Shown piece by piece: positions 46,127-54,613 of a stretch of 64,000 bases of DNA; position 1 is the stretch's first letter; each line of letters starts with the position of its first letter. Where the stretch lies: contig CP133967.1 in assembly GCA_036251935.1 (NCBI GenBank), forward strand, positions 2,365,488 to 2,429,487. The letters are read 5' to 3'. The translations under genes were made by a program, and so were the position numbers. Below the pieces are notes generated by a model, which was not told the origin of the DNA, searched no databases, and was given only the letters and a program-made list of their open reading frames with translations. This stretch comes from Orbaceae bacterium lpD04. Its GTDB lineage: Bacteria; Pseudomonadota; Gammaproteobacteria; Enterobacterales; Orbaceae.

Positions 46127-48421
46127 TTATTTATTAGACCACGGAATATGCCCATCAAGGCTGTTATAAGGGACAATTTTTCCATTAATATCTAATGGAT
46201 TTTTATTCATATCAAAAATATGAATATGTTCATAATGAGTAACATTGTCAGGAGGATCTATTCGAATACGAAAATTTTTACCGATATCCTTAATATGAAC
46301 TCTACCGTTATTTTCAAAAAACGTCCAACCATCTGGTAAACTATTTTTTAGCTCATCTAGTGAAAGATCACTTATTTTTTTAGGCGTTAATTCGTCTAAT
46401 TTAAACCCTTTCAACTCAACCACATGTTGCTGGTTTTTAGTGATATTTTCAACTGAAATCGCAACTTCGTCGGCTTTTATTAACTGTTGTGGTTTTGCTG
46501 TCGCAATCGGTTTTACTTTAACCACATTATAGACTTGATTGGTGGCTTTTAATGCATAGCCGGCTTTGGTGATAGCGCTGATATCAAATAGGCCATAAAC
46601 AAGTTCACCATAACCTTTTGGCACGCCAGCCCACTCTAAAAACTGGGCGCCGTAAGTGGTTGTTGTATCTTGTGATAATAAACTTCGAGTGCCCGCTTGT
46701 AAGTTATCAAGCCCAATAAATCCGATAGTGCCGGCCAGTGGGGTGCCAACGCCGGTTGCGCCAATTGCCGCTGCCAAGTATAAACTGACCGCGCCGCCGG
46801 CCACTTGCGCTGAAGCAGTTAAATTACTTAACGATTTATCGCTGCCAATCATGGTATTTGCGTACATAATTCCCACATCACTTTCACCAAGGGTAAAGCC
46901 CGGCATTGATAGCATGCTTTGGTATTGGTTTTTTAAGGTCGGGAAGAATTCATCAACAAAGTCATTTTCAACGGGCGTAGCGGTTAAGTTCCACTCGGTA
47001 ATATGGGCATATTTAGCGGGGATTTTAATCTTGAGTTTATCATCAAGGCTAAAACGGCCAATAAACTGAGCCGAGTTATCGGCAGCGCTAATTTGATAGC
47101 GGTAATTGCGGTGTAGGGTTAAAGCAATAAAATCGAGGGCTTTTAACTCGATAGGCTTATAATTTAACTTAGTGGTTTTTAATTGATATTCTCGCCGCGT
47201 TTCTACATGCTTAATAATGCCGGGCTCACGTAGCTGTTTAAGCAGTTTGACGGCAGTAAAGTAGAGGCTTTCAATATCGGTTAGGCCATCAACTTGCGTA
47301 TCGTGTTTTATTTGCGCTTTAAGTTTGCTTTGATAATCTTTATCACTCTTGGTGCCATCATGGATTAAGGGCTGATTAAGGTACTCTTTGGCGATTTTAG
47401 CCAAGTCGCTATTATGATAGGCATAGTCATCTTTATCATACCCCTCGCTGTGGCGTAAGTTCGCGAGTGATTTAACCGCCTGTTTGAGCTTATCGAAATC
47501 GGTAATTGCGCCTTCGCTATCATCATAAGCAAGGTCACCCATGCGCTGCTTGGCGGTAATAAAATGCGTTTGATTGAGAGTTAGCAATAGCTGATAAAAT
47601 AGTGCACCAATTAGCTCGTCAGGCCGAAAGCATTTCGATTCATCAAACACTTTAATATTAGGATTATGCTGCGCTGAAAAGCCATGGTTAATCACGCTGG
47701 CCATGGCCTCATCTTGCTCAATGCTAAACGGTGAATTACCGGTGCGAAGTTGTTCGCTTAGTTCATCAAGCCAAGCTTGAGCGAGTTTTTTAACCCGAAG
47801 GGGCGGTTCGCCGCGTAGGCTTAAATCATAATGACCTTGTTTGCCGCCCAGTAGAATATGCACTTTGGGTAGAACTGGCGTTACTGAAAAAATATCACCG
47901 TGTTTTAAAAAAATTTCATCGCTGCTGGTTTTAGCAAAAGTGATATGCTCATAGCTATTGCCGGCATTACGAACCTCGATTTGCTCAGGCTTGTGGTTAA
48001 CTAAATCAACGATAATCCAACTATCATCAGGCTCATACATCGGCTCTTTTATTACAGGTAAAGCGGTGATAGTTTCATTTGCTAAGGCAGAGGCGTTAAC
48101 ATAGCCATCACGCGGTGGCAATTCAATTAATACCAGTTGCTCACTAAAGAGCGCCGTTTTTAAGACGTTTGCCACTTTTTCGGTGCACTTTTGATAATAG
48201 CTTTGGTAAGGTAAACCAACTTGTTGCAGTAAAGGATAGAAATTTTTACAACTATCGGGGCTTGCAACTAAGTGCTTAACGATATCATCGTAGCCGCAGT
48301 CATAATAATGTTTAATCCGTTTGGGCTTGGCAATGTACCTGTTGGTATTTTGCCGAGTTTGATAGTAATCTTCTTGAAGTGCTTGCCACTCTTTATTTAA
48401 CACCAATTGGTAAAAGTACAT
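46127..48421 (-). CDS. Polymorphic toxin with T6SS-type N-terminus and C-terminal toxin domain
   Basis: This 764-residue protein lacks a signal peptide. The N-terminal ~500 residues are a long accessory region; a glycine/alanine-rich hydrophobic stretch (GTPLAGTIGFIGLDNLQAG) near 565-585 and WAGVPKGYGELVYGLFDISA resemble the pre-toxin segment of other polymorphic toxins. The last ~70 residues form a distinct domain: RVHIKDIGKNFRIRIDPPD, HYEHIHIFDMNKNPLDINGK, DGHIPW. This resembles domain Ntox24 as I recall it (RxDPP, HIHIFD, PLDxxG, HIPxx), but I cannot verify it. Downstream, an adjacent immunity gene fits. Delivery machinery is not in the window. Confidence 0.6.
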   Translation of the reverse strand: MYFYQLVLNKEWQALQEDYYQTRQNTNRYIAKPKRIKHYYDCGYDDIVKHLVASPDSCKNFYPLLQQVGLPYQSYYQKCTEKVANVLKTALFSEQLVLIELPPRDGYVNASALANETITALPVIKEPMYEPDDSWIIVDLVNHKPEQIEVRNAGNSYEHITFAKTSSDEIFLKHGDIFSVTPVLPKVHILLGGKQGHYDLSLRGEPPLRVKKLAQAWLDELSEQLRTGNSPFSIEQDEAMASVINHGFSAQHNPNIKVFDESKCFRPDELIGALFYQLLLTLNQTHFITAKQRMGDLAYDDSEGAITDFDKLKQAVKSLANLRHSEGYDKDDYAYHNSDLAKIAKEYLNQPLIHDGTKSDKDYQSKLKAQIKHDTQVDGLTDIESLYFTAVKLLKQLREPGIIKHVETRREYQLKTTKLNYKPIELKALDFIALTLHRNYRYQISAADNSAQFIGRFSLDDKLKIKIPAKYAHITEWNLTATPVENDFVDEFFPTLKNQYQSMLSMPGFTLGESDVGIMYANTMIGSDKSLSNLTASAQVAGGAVSLYLAAAIGATGVGTPLAGTIGFIGLDNLQAGTRSLLSQDTTTTYGAQFLEWAGVPKGYGELVYGLFDISAITKAGYALKATNQVYNVVKVKPIATAKPQQLIKADEVAISVENITKNQQHVVELKGFKLDELTPKKISDLSLDELKNSLPDGWTFFENNGRVHIKDIGKNFRIRIDPPDNVTHYEHIHIFDMNKNPLDINGKIVPYNSLDGHIPWSNK

Positions 48422-48555
48422 TGCGATGCGGTTCCTATTATTATTGTTATTTTACATACGCTAAACCGCATCAAGTTTAACATGGTTTTTTAATCATAAA
48501 AAGGCCAGAAAATGTAAGTTAAAAAGCTAACTCATCATGGTGAGTTTATAACGAT

Positions 48556-48598
48556 GTTAACTTTCGCCCTGTTAATATGCCTTTTCAATCAAAGTTTA
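48556..48598. repeat. 43-bp box shared with 9645-9687
   Basis: GTTAACTTTCGCCCTGTTAA followed by TATGCCTTTTCAATCAAA matches 9645-9687 with about four mismatches, 135 bases upstream of the toxin start. See the companion copy. Confidence 0.6.
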
Positions 48599-48649
48599 AG
48601 TGTTGGTTTGGGAAAGGGTGATATAGGTTTTGATGTATTTTTAACAATA

Positions 48650-49050
48650 GGCTCATATCGCTATTTTAAGATGATGAGAATAATTTCGCCTTTTGGGCTA
48701 TAGCAAAATAGGTTAATTAGCCCGCTAGGCGAACCGAAGGGCTGTGAACGCAGCCCCTCGGCCTGCCCCGTTTTCCTGCGCAAAATGCGTAGGACGTGAT
48801 AGACCAATCAAACCGAATAAATACCAAATCAATCAATAATCACTGAGTAGAATTTCGTTCAAAAGTTATCGTAGTATCTGTTTTTAATATAAAATTAGGA
48901 TTAGTTGGTTTAGGTTTTTCGAGCATTAAAAATGCTGCGAAGAATTGAATCTGCTTATTATGCCCGAGCAAGGGAGCTTTGCTTGCCCCCTTAGCTTCCC
49001 CTGCATCCGCATGGATATAATGGCCGCGCGGCTGCTCTCCTTCATCTTGC
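48650..49050. repeat. Composite repeat upstream of phoA: type A, box, type B
   Basis: A type A element (TTTCGCCT...AGGCGAA outer pair, hairpin at 48734-48761, CCTGCCCCGT tract) is followed by the CGTTCAAAAGTTATCGTAG box at 48856 and a type B element at about 48919-49040 with outer ATGCCCG and a GC-rich hairpin. The order (A, box, B) resembles the 33964-34350 arrangement. Confidence 0.7.
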
Positions 49051-49111
49051 GAGCTTAATGTGACGATGCTGATTCATTCCCGATGAAGATAATTAACTAA
49101 ACAATAAGCCG

Positions 49112-49129
49112 CTGTCACATTTTTGTAAC
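49112..49129 (+). promoter_or_regulatory. Pho box-like site upstream of phoA
   Basis: CTGTCACATTTTTGTAAC fits the PhoB-binding pattern of CTGTCAT-like repeats spaced by four bases (CTGTCAC, then TTGTAAC). It is 55 bases upstream of the phoA ATG, where such a site would act. Supports phosphate-starvation control. Confidence 0.6.
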
Positions 49130-49184
49130 ATTATTTATTTATACTCATTGTGCTTTATTTAAAACAACTGAGGATATTAGAAAA

Positions 49185-50618
49185 ATGATTAAAAATTTTA
49201 ATAAATTAGCATTCGTAATTTCTAGTAGTTTGTTATTAAGCATGTCGCTTAGTTATGCCAATAATAATAGCGATGTACTCTATATTCGAGGAGCGACAGG
49301 AGATTTAACACAACTTGGCGGTGCAACGAGGCTTAAAGCGGATCAAAGTAATGCCTTAAAAGATGCAATTAAAACAAATAAAGTAAAAAATGTCATTTTA
49401 TTAATTGGTGATGGTATGGGAGATTCCGAAATCACCGCCGCAAGGAACTATGCAAAAGGCGCTGGTGGGTATTTTGAAGGGTTAGATGCTTTACCTTTCA
49501 CCGGCTCTTATACGCACTATTCTTTAGATAAAAAAACCAATAAACCAAATTATGTCACCGATTCTGCTGCTTCTGCAACGGCCTGGGCTACCGGTATTAA
49601 ATCGTATAATGGTGCAATTAGTGTTGATATAAATGAAAAACCGTATAAAACGCTTCTTGAATTTGCTAAAAATGCGGGTAAATCGACGGGGAATATTTCA
49701 ACAGCAGAAATTCAAGATGCAACGCCCGCAGCCCAATATTCTCACGTACCAAATCGTAAATGTTACGGGCCGAACGCCACAAGTCAGTTATGCCCCGCTA
49801 TGGCATTAGAAAATGGTGGATTAGGATCTATAACCGAACAACTTATTAATACGAGGGCAGATTTAACCTTAGGAGGTGGCTATAAAACATTTTTAGAAAT
49901 GCCTAAGGCTGGAAAGTGGCAGGGTAAGACACTTGAAGAACAGGCGATTGCGAAAGGTTATCAAATAGTTAAAACTCTCGATGAATTAAATAATTTAACG
50001 TTAGCTGAGCAATCAAAACCCGTTCTTGGGCTTTTTTCAAATGGTAATATGCCTATTCGCTGGAAAGGCCCTCAGGCAACCTTACATGGCGCAATTAATG
50101 ATGCTGTAGTTAGTTGTGAAATCAATTCAGAACGCAATAAAAACATACCAACATTAGCGCAGATGACCGAAAAAGGTATCGAACTGTTAAAAAATAATCC
50201 TAATGGTTTTTTCTTACAAGTGGAGGGGGCATCAATTGATAAACAAGCACATAACGCCAACCCATGTGGCCAATTTGGTGAGACAGTTGATCTTGATGAA
50301 GCTGTGCAAGTCGCACTTAAATTTGCTAAGGAAAATGATGATACATTAGTGATAGTAACGGCTGATCATGCTCATGCCACGCAAATTATACCCTCTAAAG
50401 CAAAAGCTTATGGTCTTAACCAAACGTTAATGACTGAAGATGGCTCATTAATGACAATTAATTATGCAACAAGTGAAACAGATAGCCAAAATCATACCGG
50501 AACTCAAATAAGAATTGCAGGTTATGGGCCAAATGCAGCGAATGTAGCAGGCTTGCTGGATCAAACGGATCTGTTTTTTATTATAATGAATGCAATGGGC
50601 GTAGAATCTAAGGATTAA
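49185..50618 (+). CDS. phoA: Alkaline phosphatase PhoA
   Basis: PhoA is a periplasmic phosphomonoesterase that releases phosphate under starvation. The 477-residue protein has a signal peptide ([20 protein letters not shown]), [15 protein letters not shown] at 74-88, the nucleophile serine in [14 protein letters not shown] (S127), [19 protein letters not shown], and [11 protein letters not shown] with metal-binding His. Cys residues at CYGPN/LCPAM and CGQFG may form disulfides. Length close to E. coli PhoA (471). A Pho box-like site lies upstream and repeats lie on both sides. Confidence 0.95.
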   Translation: MIKNFNKLAFVISSSLLLSMSLSYANNNSDVLYIRGATGDLTQLGGATRLKADQSNALKDAIKTNKVKNVILLIGDGMGDSEITAARNYAKGAGGYFEGLDALPFTGSYTHYSLDKKTNKPNYVTDSAASATAWATGIKSYNGAISVDINEKPYKTLLEFAKNAGKSTGNISTAEIQDATPAAQYSHVPNRKCYGPNATSQLCPAMALENGGLGSITEQLINTRADLTLGGGYKTFLEMPKAGKWQGKTLEEQAIAKGYQIVKTLDELNNLTLAEQSKPVLGLFSNGNMPIRWKGPQATLHGAINDAVVSCEINSERNKNIPTLAQMTEKGIELLKNNPNGFFLQVEGASIDKQAHNANPCGQFGETVDLDEAVQVALKFAKENDDTLVIVTADHAHATQIIPSKAKAYGLNQTLMTEDGSLMTINYATSETDSQNHTGTQIRIAGYGPNAANVAGLLDQTDLFFIIMNAMGVESKD

Positions 50619-50626
50619 GGTGAGGC

Positions 50627-51240
50627 TTTTTTTTCGGGCATTAAGATGCGGTGAAGCGCTGAACACGGTTATTATGCCCGAGCAAGGCTTTATGTGGAAA
50701 AATAGTGTATGTCACTATTTTAAATAACAGTGAATGATTTCGCCTTTTGGGCTATAGCAAAATAGGTTAAATAGCTAGCTAGGCGAACCGAAGGGCTGTG
50801 AACGCAGCCCCTCGGCCTCCCCCGTTTTCCTGCGCAGAACGCGTAGGGCATGATCGGCCAATCAAACCGAATAAATACCAAATCAATTAATAACCACTAA
50901 CTTAAATCTCGTTCAAAAGTTATCGTAGTATATGTTTTTAATGTAAAAAAAGCCGTGCCCATTCGACCGTTGTATTGCGTTGAAGATATTGTGGTCGTTA
51001 GCATAATCGGACAAGGATGCAAGGTAAAGCGCGGTCGTATAGGATATACGATACGCGCTGTTGCGTTAAAACGAACACAATAGACGAAAGTAGTCGCTTG
51101 CGACCGCAATATACAGGTCGAGAGCAGGATTATTAAGGACGTGCGGAACGTCCTTAATCGGTCGCGAGCAATAACCTTATTGATCATACTAACCTCATTA
51201 AGCGACCGAAAGAACACAAAACTCATTAATAACCACTAAC
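50627..51240. repeat. First copy of a ~613-bp composite in a 676-bp tandem duplication
   Basis: Contains a truncated type B start (CGGGCATTAAGATGCGGTG ... ATGCCCGAGCAAGG), a type A hairpin at 50788-50815, the box at 50910 and a ~280-bp element (type C, 50943-51222) with the hairpin arms TTAAGGACGT and ACGTCCTTAA at 51133-51157. The block from about 50750 to 51226 is identical to 51426-51902. No convincing protein: a 109-residue frame through it is unsupported. Confidence 0.75.
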
Positions 51241-51302
51241 TTGAATCTCGTTCAAAAGTTATCGTAGTATCTGTTTTTAATATAAATTTAGGATTAATTT
51301 GT

Positions 51303-51915
51303 TTCGCTTTTTCGGGCATTAAGATGCGGTGAAGAGCTGAACAGGGTTATTATGCCCGAGCAAGGCTTTATGTAAAAAATAGTGTATGTCACTATTTTAA
51401 AAGCAGTGAATCATTTCGCCTTTTGGGCTATAGCAAAATAGGTTAAATAGCTAGCTAGGCGAACCGAAGGGCTGTGAACGCAGCCCCTCGGCCTCCCCCG
51501 TTTTCCTGCGCAGAACGCGTAGGGCATGATCGGCCAATCAAACCGAATAAATACCAAATCAATTAATAACCACTAACTTAAATCTCGTTCAAAAGTTATC
51601 GTAGTATATGTTTTTAATGTAAAAAAAGCCGTGCCCATTCGACCGTTGTATTGCGTTGAAGATATTGTGGTCGTTAGCATAATCGGACAAGGATGCAAGG
51701 TAAAGCGCGGTCGTATAGGATATACGATACGCGCTGTTGCGTTAAAACGAACACAATAGACGAAAGTAGTCGCTTGCGACCGCAATATACAGGTCGAGAG
51801 CAGGATTATTAAGGACGTGCGGAACGTCCTTAATCGGTCGCGAGCAATAACCTTATTGATCATACTAACCTCATTAAGCGACCGAAAGAACACAAAACTC
51901 ATTAATAACCACCTA
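51303..51915. repeat. Second copy of the composite repeat
   Basis: This copy lies 676 bases after the first; the first ~120 bases differ by several substitutions and a small indel, the rest is identical including the type C element (51619-51898). Copies are separated by 60 bases that include another box at 51249. Confidence 0.75.
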
Positions 51916-52067
51916 CTAAAATCTCATTCAAATCGTCAAACCCATTACGTGATCATTTTCACATTTTTTGTATAATGCGATAAAATTAAAATAAAAATAA
52001 TTGCATGCCAAAAAAAATTATGTTTTTATAGAAGGCAGTTTATTAACAATAAAACGAGTTTAATTCC

Positions 52068-52166
52068 ATGACTATACGTATTATGACACAGCTTCTTGCT
52101 ACACTGATTAATTCAGTGCTCGTCGTCGTGCGTGTGGTGGTCGGCAATGCGCCGCGACGGGATTGA
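52068..52166 (+). CDS. ivbL: ilvB operon leader peptide IvbL
   Basis: A 32-codon frame (MTIRIMTQLLATLINSVL, then VVVRVVVGNAPRRD) is rich in Val and Leu in the pattern of the E. coli IvbL leader (VVVVRVVV...GNAP). It lies just before a terminator hairpin and upstream of ilvB. Ribosome stalling at Val/Leu codons when branched-chain aminoacyl-tRNAs are scarce would prevent termination. The codon content and the GNAP ending support the call. Confidence 0.88.
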   Translation: MTIRIMTQLLATLINSVLVVVRVVVGNAPRRD

Positions 52167-52182
52167 ATCAACGAGTTGACCA

Positions 52183-52219
52183 AAACCCCGCCGGTGCAAA
52201 CCGAGCGGGGTTTCTTTTT
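52183..52219 (+). terminator. ilvB attenuator
   Basis: AAACCCCGC pairs with GCGGGGTTT, with a further CGG/CCG inner pair, and is followed by TTTCTTTTT. Located 17 bases after the IvbL stop and 50 bases before ilvB, as expected for a leader attenuator. Confidence 0.88.
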
Positions 52220-52268
52220 ACCGACTTCCCGCTCTAATTTTCCCGGCTAATAATAAGGATAAAGAGCG

Positions 52269-53957
52269 ATGCAATCTTTAAATACCCTATCAACTATGCA
52301 GTTAACCGGCGCTGAGTTAATTGTGAAAATATTAGAAAATTATGGTATTACGCAGGTAGCAGGGATCCCTGGCGGAGCAATATTACCGTTATATGATGCC
52401 TTAAGCCAAAGTAAAACAATTAAGCATATTTTAACAAGGCATGAGCAAGCTGCCGGATTTATTGCGCAAGGAATGACCCGCGTAACGGGTAAACCAGCAG
52501 TATGCCTTGCCTCAAGTGGCCCTGGCGCAACCAATTTACTTACCGCAATTGCCGATGCTAAACTTGATTCAATTCCAATCGTGTGTATTACCGGTCAAGT
52601 TTCCTTATCAACAATTGGCACTGATGCATTTCAAGAAGTCGATACTTATGGCATATCAATACCTATCACTAAGCATAATTATTTGGTGCGAACCATTGAA
52701 GAGTTGCCTTTTATTCTTCAAAACGCCTTTAAAGTAGCCCAATCAGGTAGGCCTGGGCCGGTGTGGGTTGATATTCCAAAAGATATTCAGACTGCGACAA
52801 TCGATATCGATAGACTACCCGAATTACTAATGCCTAATTCACGGCCTAAAACCAATATTACGCAAATTGAGCAAGCGGCAAATTTAATTAATCAAGCAAA
52901 GCAGCCTGTTCTTTACCTTGGTGGTGGTATTGTGTTTGCAAATGCACATCAAAAGGCGCAAGAGCTTGCCGAAAAATCGAATTTGCCAACAACGACAACC
53001 CTGATGGCGCTTGGCTGTATGCCTGCGAGTCATCCTTTATCGCTAGGTATGCTGGGTATGCATGCGAAGCGTAGCACTAACCTTATTTTACAAGAAGCCG
53101 ATTTGCTTATTGTGCTTGGCGCAAGGTTTGATGACAGAGCTATCGGTAAAACCCAGCAATTTTGCCCAAATGCTAAAATTATTCATGTTGATATTGATCG
53201 CGCTGAATTAGGTAAAATTAAGCAACCTGATATCGCGATCCATGCTGATGTTGCTGATGTTATTACGCAGCTATTAACTAAAGTTAGTAAGCAACCTAGG
53301 GCTGATTGGCTTGCCCGTGTTACGCAGTTGCAACAGCAATATCCCTGTCATCACCAAAGTGATGATCCGTTAACGCATTATGGATTAATTAAGCAAGTTG
53401 CTAAAATTATCGGTTCAAATGCGATTATTACAACTGATGTCGGCCAACATCAAATGTGGGTTGCGCAGGCTTATCCATTTAGTCAGCCTAGGCAACTGCT
53501 AACATCCGGCGGACTTGGTACGATGGGCTTTGGATTACCCGCCGCCATTGGCGCAGCGCTTGTGGCACCTAACCGTAAAGTAATTTGTTTTACGGGTGAT
53601 GGTAGTATTATGATGAATATTCAAGAGCTTGCAACAATGGCTGAGCATAATTTAGATATTAAGATTATTTTGCTAAATAATCAGGCATTAGGGCTTGTGC
53701 ATCAGCAGCAAACGCTGTTTTATGGTAAACGCATTTTTTCATCTACATCGCCGTATCAAGCCGATTTTATAAAAATAGCGCAAGGATTTGGTTTAACTAC
53801 CTGTGATTTAAATCAAGTTGCAGATCCAATGCAAGTACTTGAAATAGCGCTAAATAGCCATGGTCCTTGCTTGATCCATGCCCATATTGATATTAATGAG
53901 AAAGTCTTTCCAATGGTGCCACCTGGTGGCGCAAATATTGACATGGTAGGAGAATAA
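52269..53957 (+). CDS. ilvB: Acetolactate synthase I large subunit
   Basis: Acetohydroxy-acid synthase I makes acetolactate or acetohydroxybutyrate, the first common step to Val, Ile and Leu, using TPP, FAD and Mg2+. The 562-residue protein has IPGGAILPLYDALS with the catalytic Glu in RHEQAAGFIAQGM, SGPGATNLLTAIADA, GLGTMGFGLPAAIGAAL and the TPP motif GDGSIMMNIQELAT, ending in PPGGANIDMVGE. Details match E. coli IlvB (562) closely. AAGGA lies upstream of the ATG. Controlled by the IvbL attenuator. Confidence 0.96.
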   Translation: MQSLNTLSTMQLTGAELIVKILENYGITQVAGIPGGAILPLYDALSQSKTIKHILTRHEQAAGFIAQGMTRVTGKPAVCLASSGPGATNLLTAIADAKLDSIPIVCITGQVSLSTIGTDAFQEVDTYGISIPITKHNYLVRTIEELPFILQNAFKVAQSGRPGPVWVDIPKDIQTATIDIDRLPELLMPNSRPKTNITQIEQAANLINQAKQPVLYLGGGIVFANAHQKAQELAEKSNLPTTTTLMALGCMPASHPLSLGMLGMHAKRSTNLILQEADLLIVLGARFDDRAIGKTQQFCPNAKIIHVDIDRAELGKIKQPDIAIHADVADVITQLLTKVSKQPRADWLARVTQLQQQYPCHHQSDDPLTHYGLIKQVAKIIGSNAIITTDVGQHQMWVAQAYPFSQPRQLLTSGGLGTMGFGLPAAIGAALVAPNRKVICFTGDGSIMMNIQELATMAEHNLDIKIILLNNQALGLVHQQQTLFYGKRIFSSTSPYQADFIKIAQGFGLTTCDLNQVADPMQVLEIALNSHGPCLIHAHIDINEKVFPMVPPGGANIDMVGE

Positions 53958-53960
53958 TAT

Positions 53961-54251
53961 ATGTCATCACTAACTAAACAAATCGTTCTAGTACTCACTG
54001 TTGCAAATCATCCGGGAGTAATGACCCATATTTGTGGTTTATTTGCGCGCCGCGCCTTTAACGTTGAAGGCATTTTGTGTTTGCCATTAGATGATTCAAA
54101 TTACAGTCGAATTTGGCTACTTGTTAAAGATGATGAACGACTAACGCAGATGTTAAGCCAAATAGAAAAACTTGAGGATGTACAAAATTTAATGATATCT
54201 GAAGATTGTGATATTTTTATACAGCTCGCCAAGCTGCAAAAAATCGAATAA
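53961..54251 (+). CDS. ilvN: Acetolactate synthase I small (regulatory) subunit
   Basis: IlvN activates IlvB and confers valine inhibition. The 96-residue ACT-domain protein has [32 protein letters not shown] and [23 protein letters not shown], as in E. coli IlvN (96). It starts 3 bases after ilvB. A hairpin follows at 54287-54320. Confidence 0.95.
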   Translation: MSSLTKQIVLVLTVANHPGVMTHICGLFARRAFNVEGILCLPLDDSNYSRIWLLVKDDERLTQMLSQIEKLEDVQNLMISEDCDIFIQLAKLQKIE

Positions 54252-54286
54252 CGTGTGATATTTATTAATGTTAACTAACCCTTAAT

Positions 54287-54320
54287 AAGCTATATCGTAA
54301 TACTGTTTACGATATAGCTT
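54287..54320. terminator. Hairpin between convergent ilvN and HMA gene
   Basis: Perfect arms AAGCTATATCGTAA and TTACGATATAGCTT enclose a six-base loop between two convergent genes. Tail lacks a clear T-run, so likely terminator of moderate strength. Confidence 0.65.
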
Positions 54321-54335
54321 GGCGCGATATTTTAA

Positions 54336-54539
54336 TTAAAAGCTAATGGCGACAAATTGATAACCGGCATCATCTACCGCCTTGATCGCAGCTTCTTGCG
54401 AAATAGTTCCCCCATCGATGGTAACTTCTTTTTTAGCAAGATCAACGCTTACACTTGCTTTTGGATCGATATCGTTAATGGCTTTAGTTACCGCTTTAAC
54501 GCAATGATCACAACTCATATTATCTACAATTAGTTTCAT
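54336..54539 (-). CDS. HMA-domain metallochaperone
   Basis: A 67-residue single heavy-metal-associated domain with metal site NMSCDHCVKAVTKAI (MxCxxC at 8-13), beta-alpha-beta spacing, DLAKKEVTIDGGTISQ and AVDDAGYQFVAI. CopZ-like chaperones carry Cu(I); Zn forms exist. It is 75 bases after zntA on the same strand, suggesting that it hands metal to or from the ATPase. The metal cannot be read from the sequence. Confidence 0.85.
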   Translation of the reverse strand: MKLIVDNMSCDHCVKAVTKAINDIDPKASVSVDLAKKEVTIDGGTISQEAAIKAVDDAGYQFVAISF

Positions 54540-54613
54540 GTTATTTTCCTTAATCTTTTTAAGTTACCTTAAGCATCATACTATTAGAATTTATTGACGT
54601 TATATAATTTGTG

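Noticed and set aside
45724-46185. Longer start (46185) for the immunity gene downstream of the toxin
   Set aside because: It would begin inside the toxin gene; the ATG at 46113 has an AGAGAG sequence upstream and is preferred.
50897-51226. 109-residue frame in the type C repeat, duplicated at 51573-51902
   Set aside because: Identity between copies comes from the recent duplication. There is no ribosome-binding site, no recognisable domain and the region is full of inverted repeats, so coding is unlikely.
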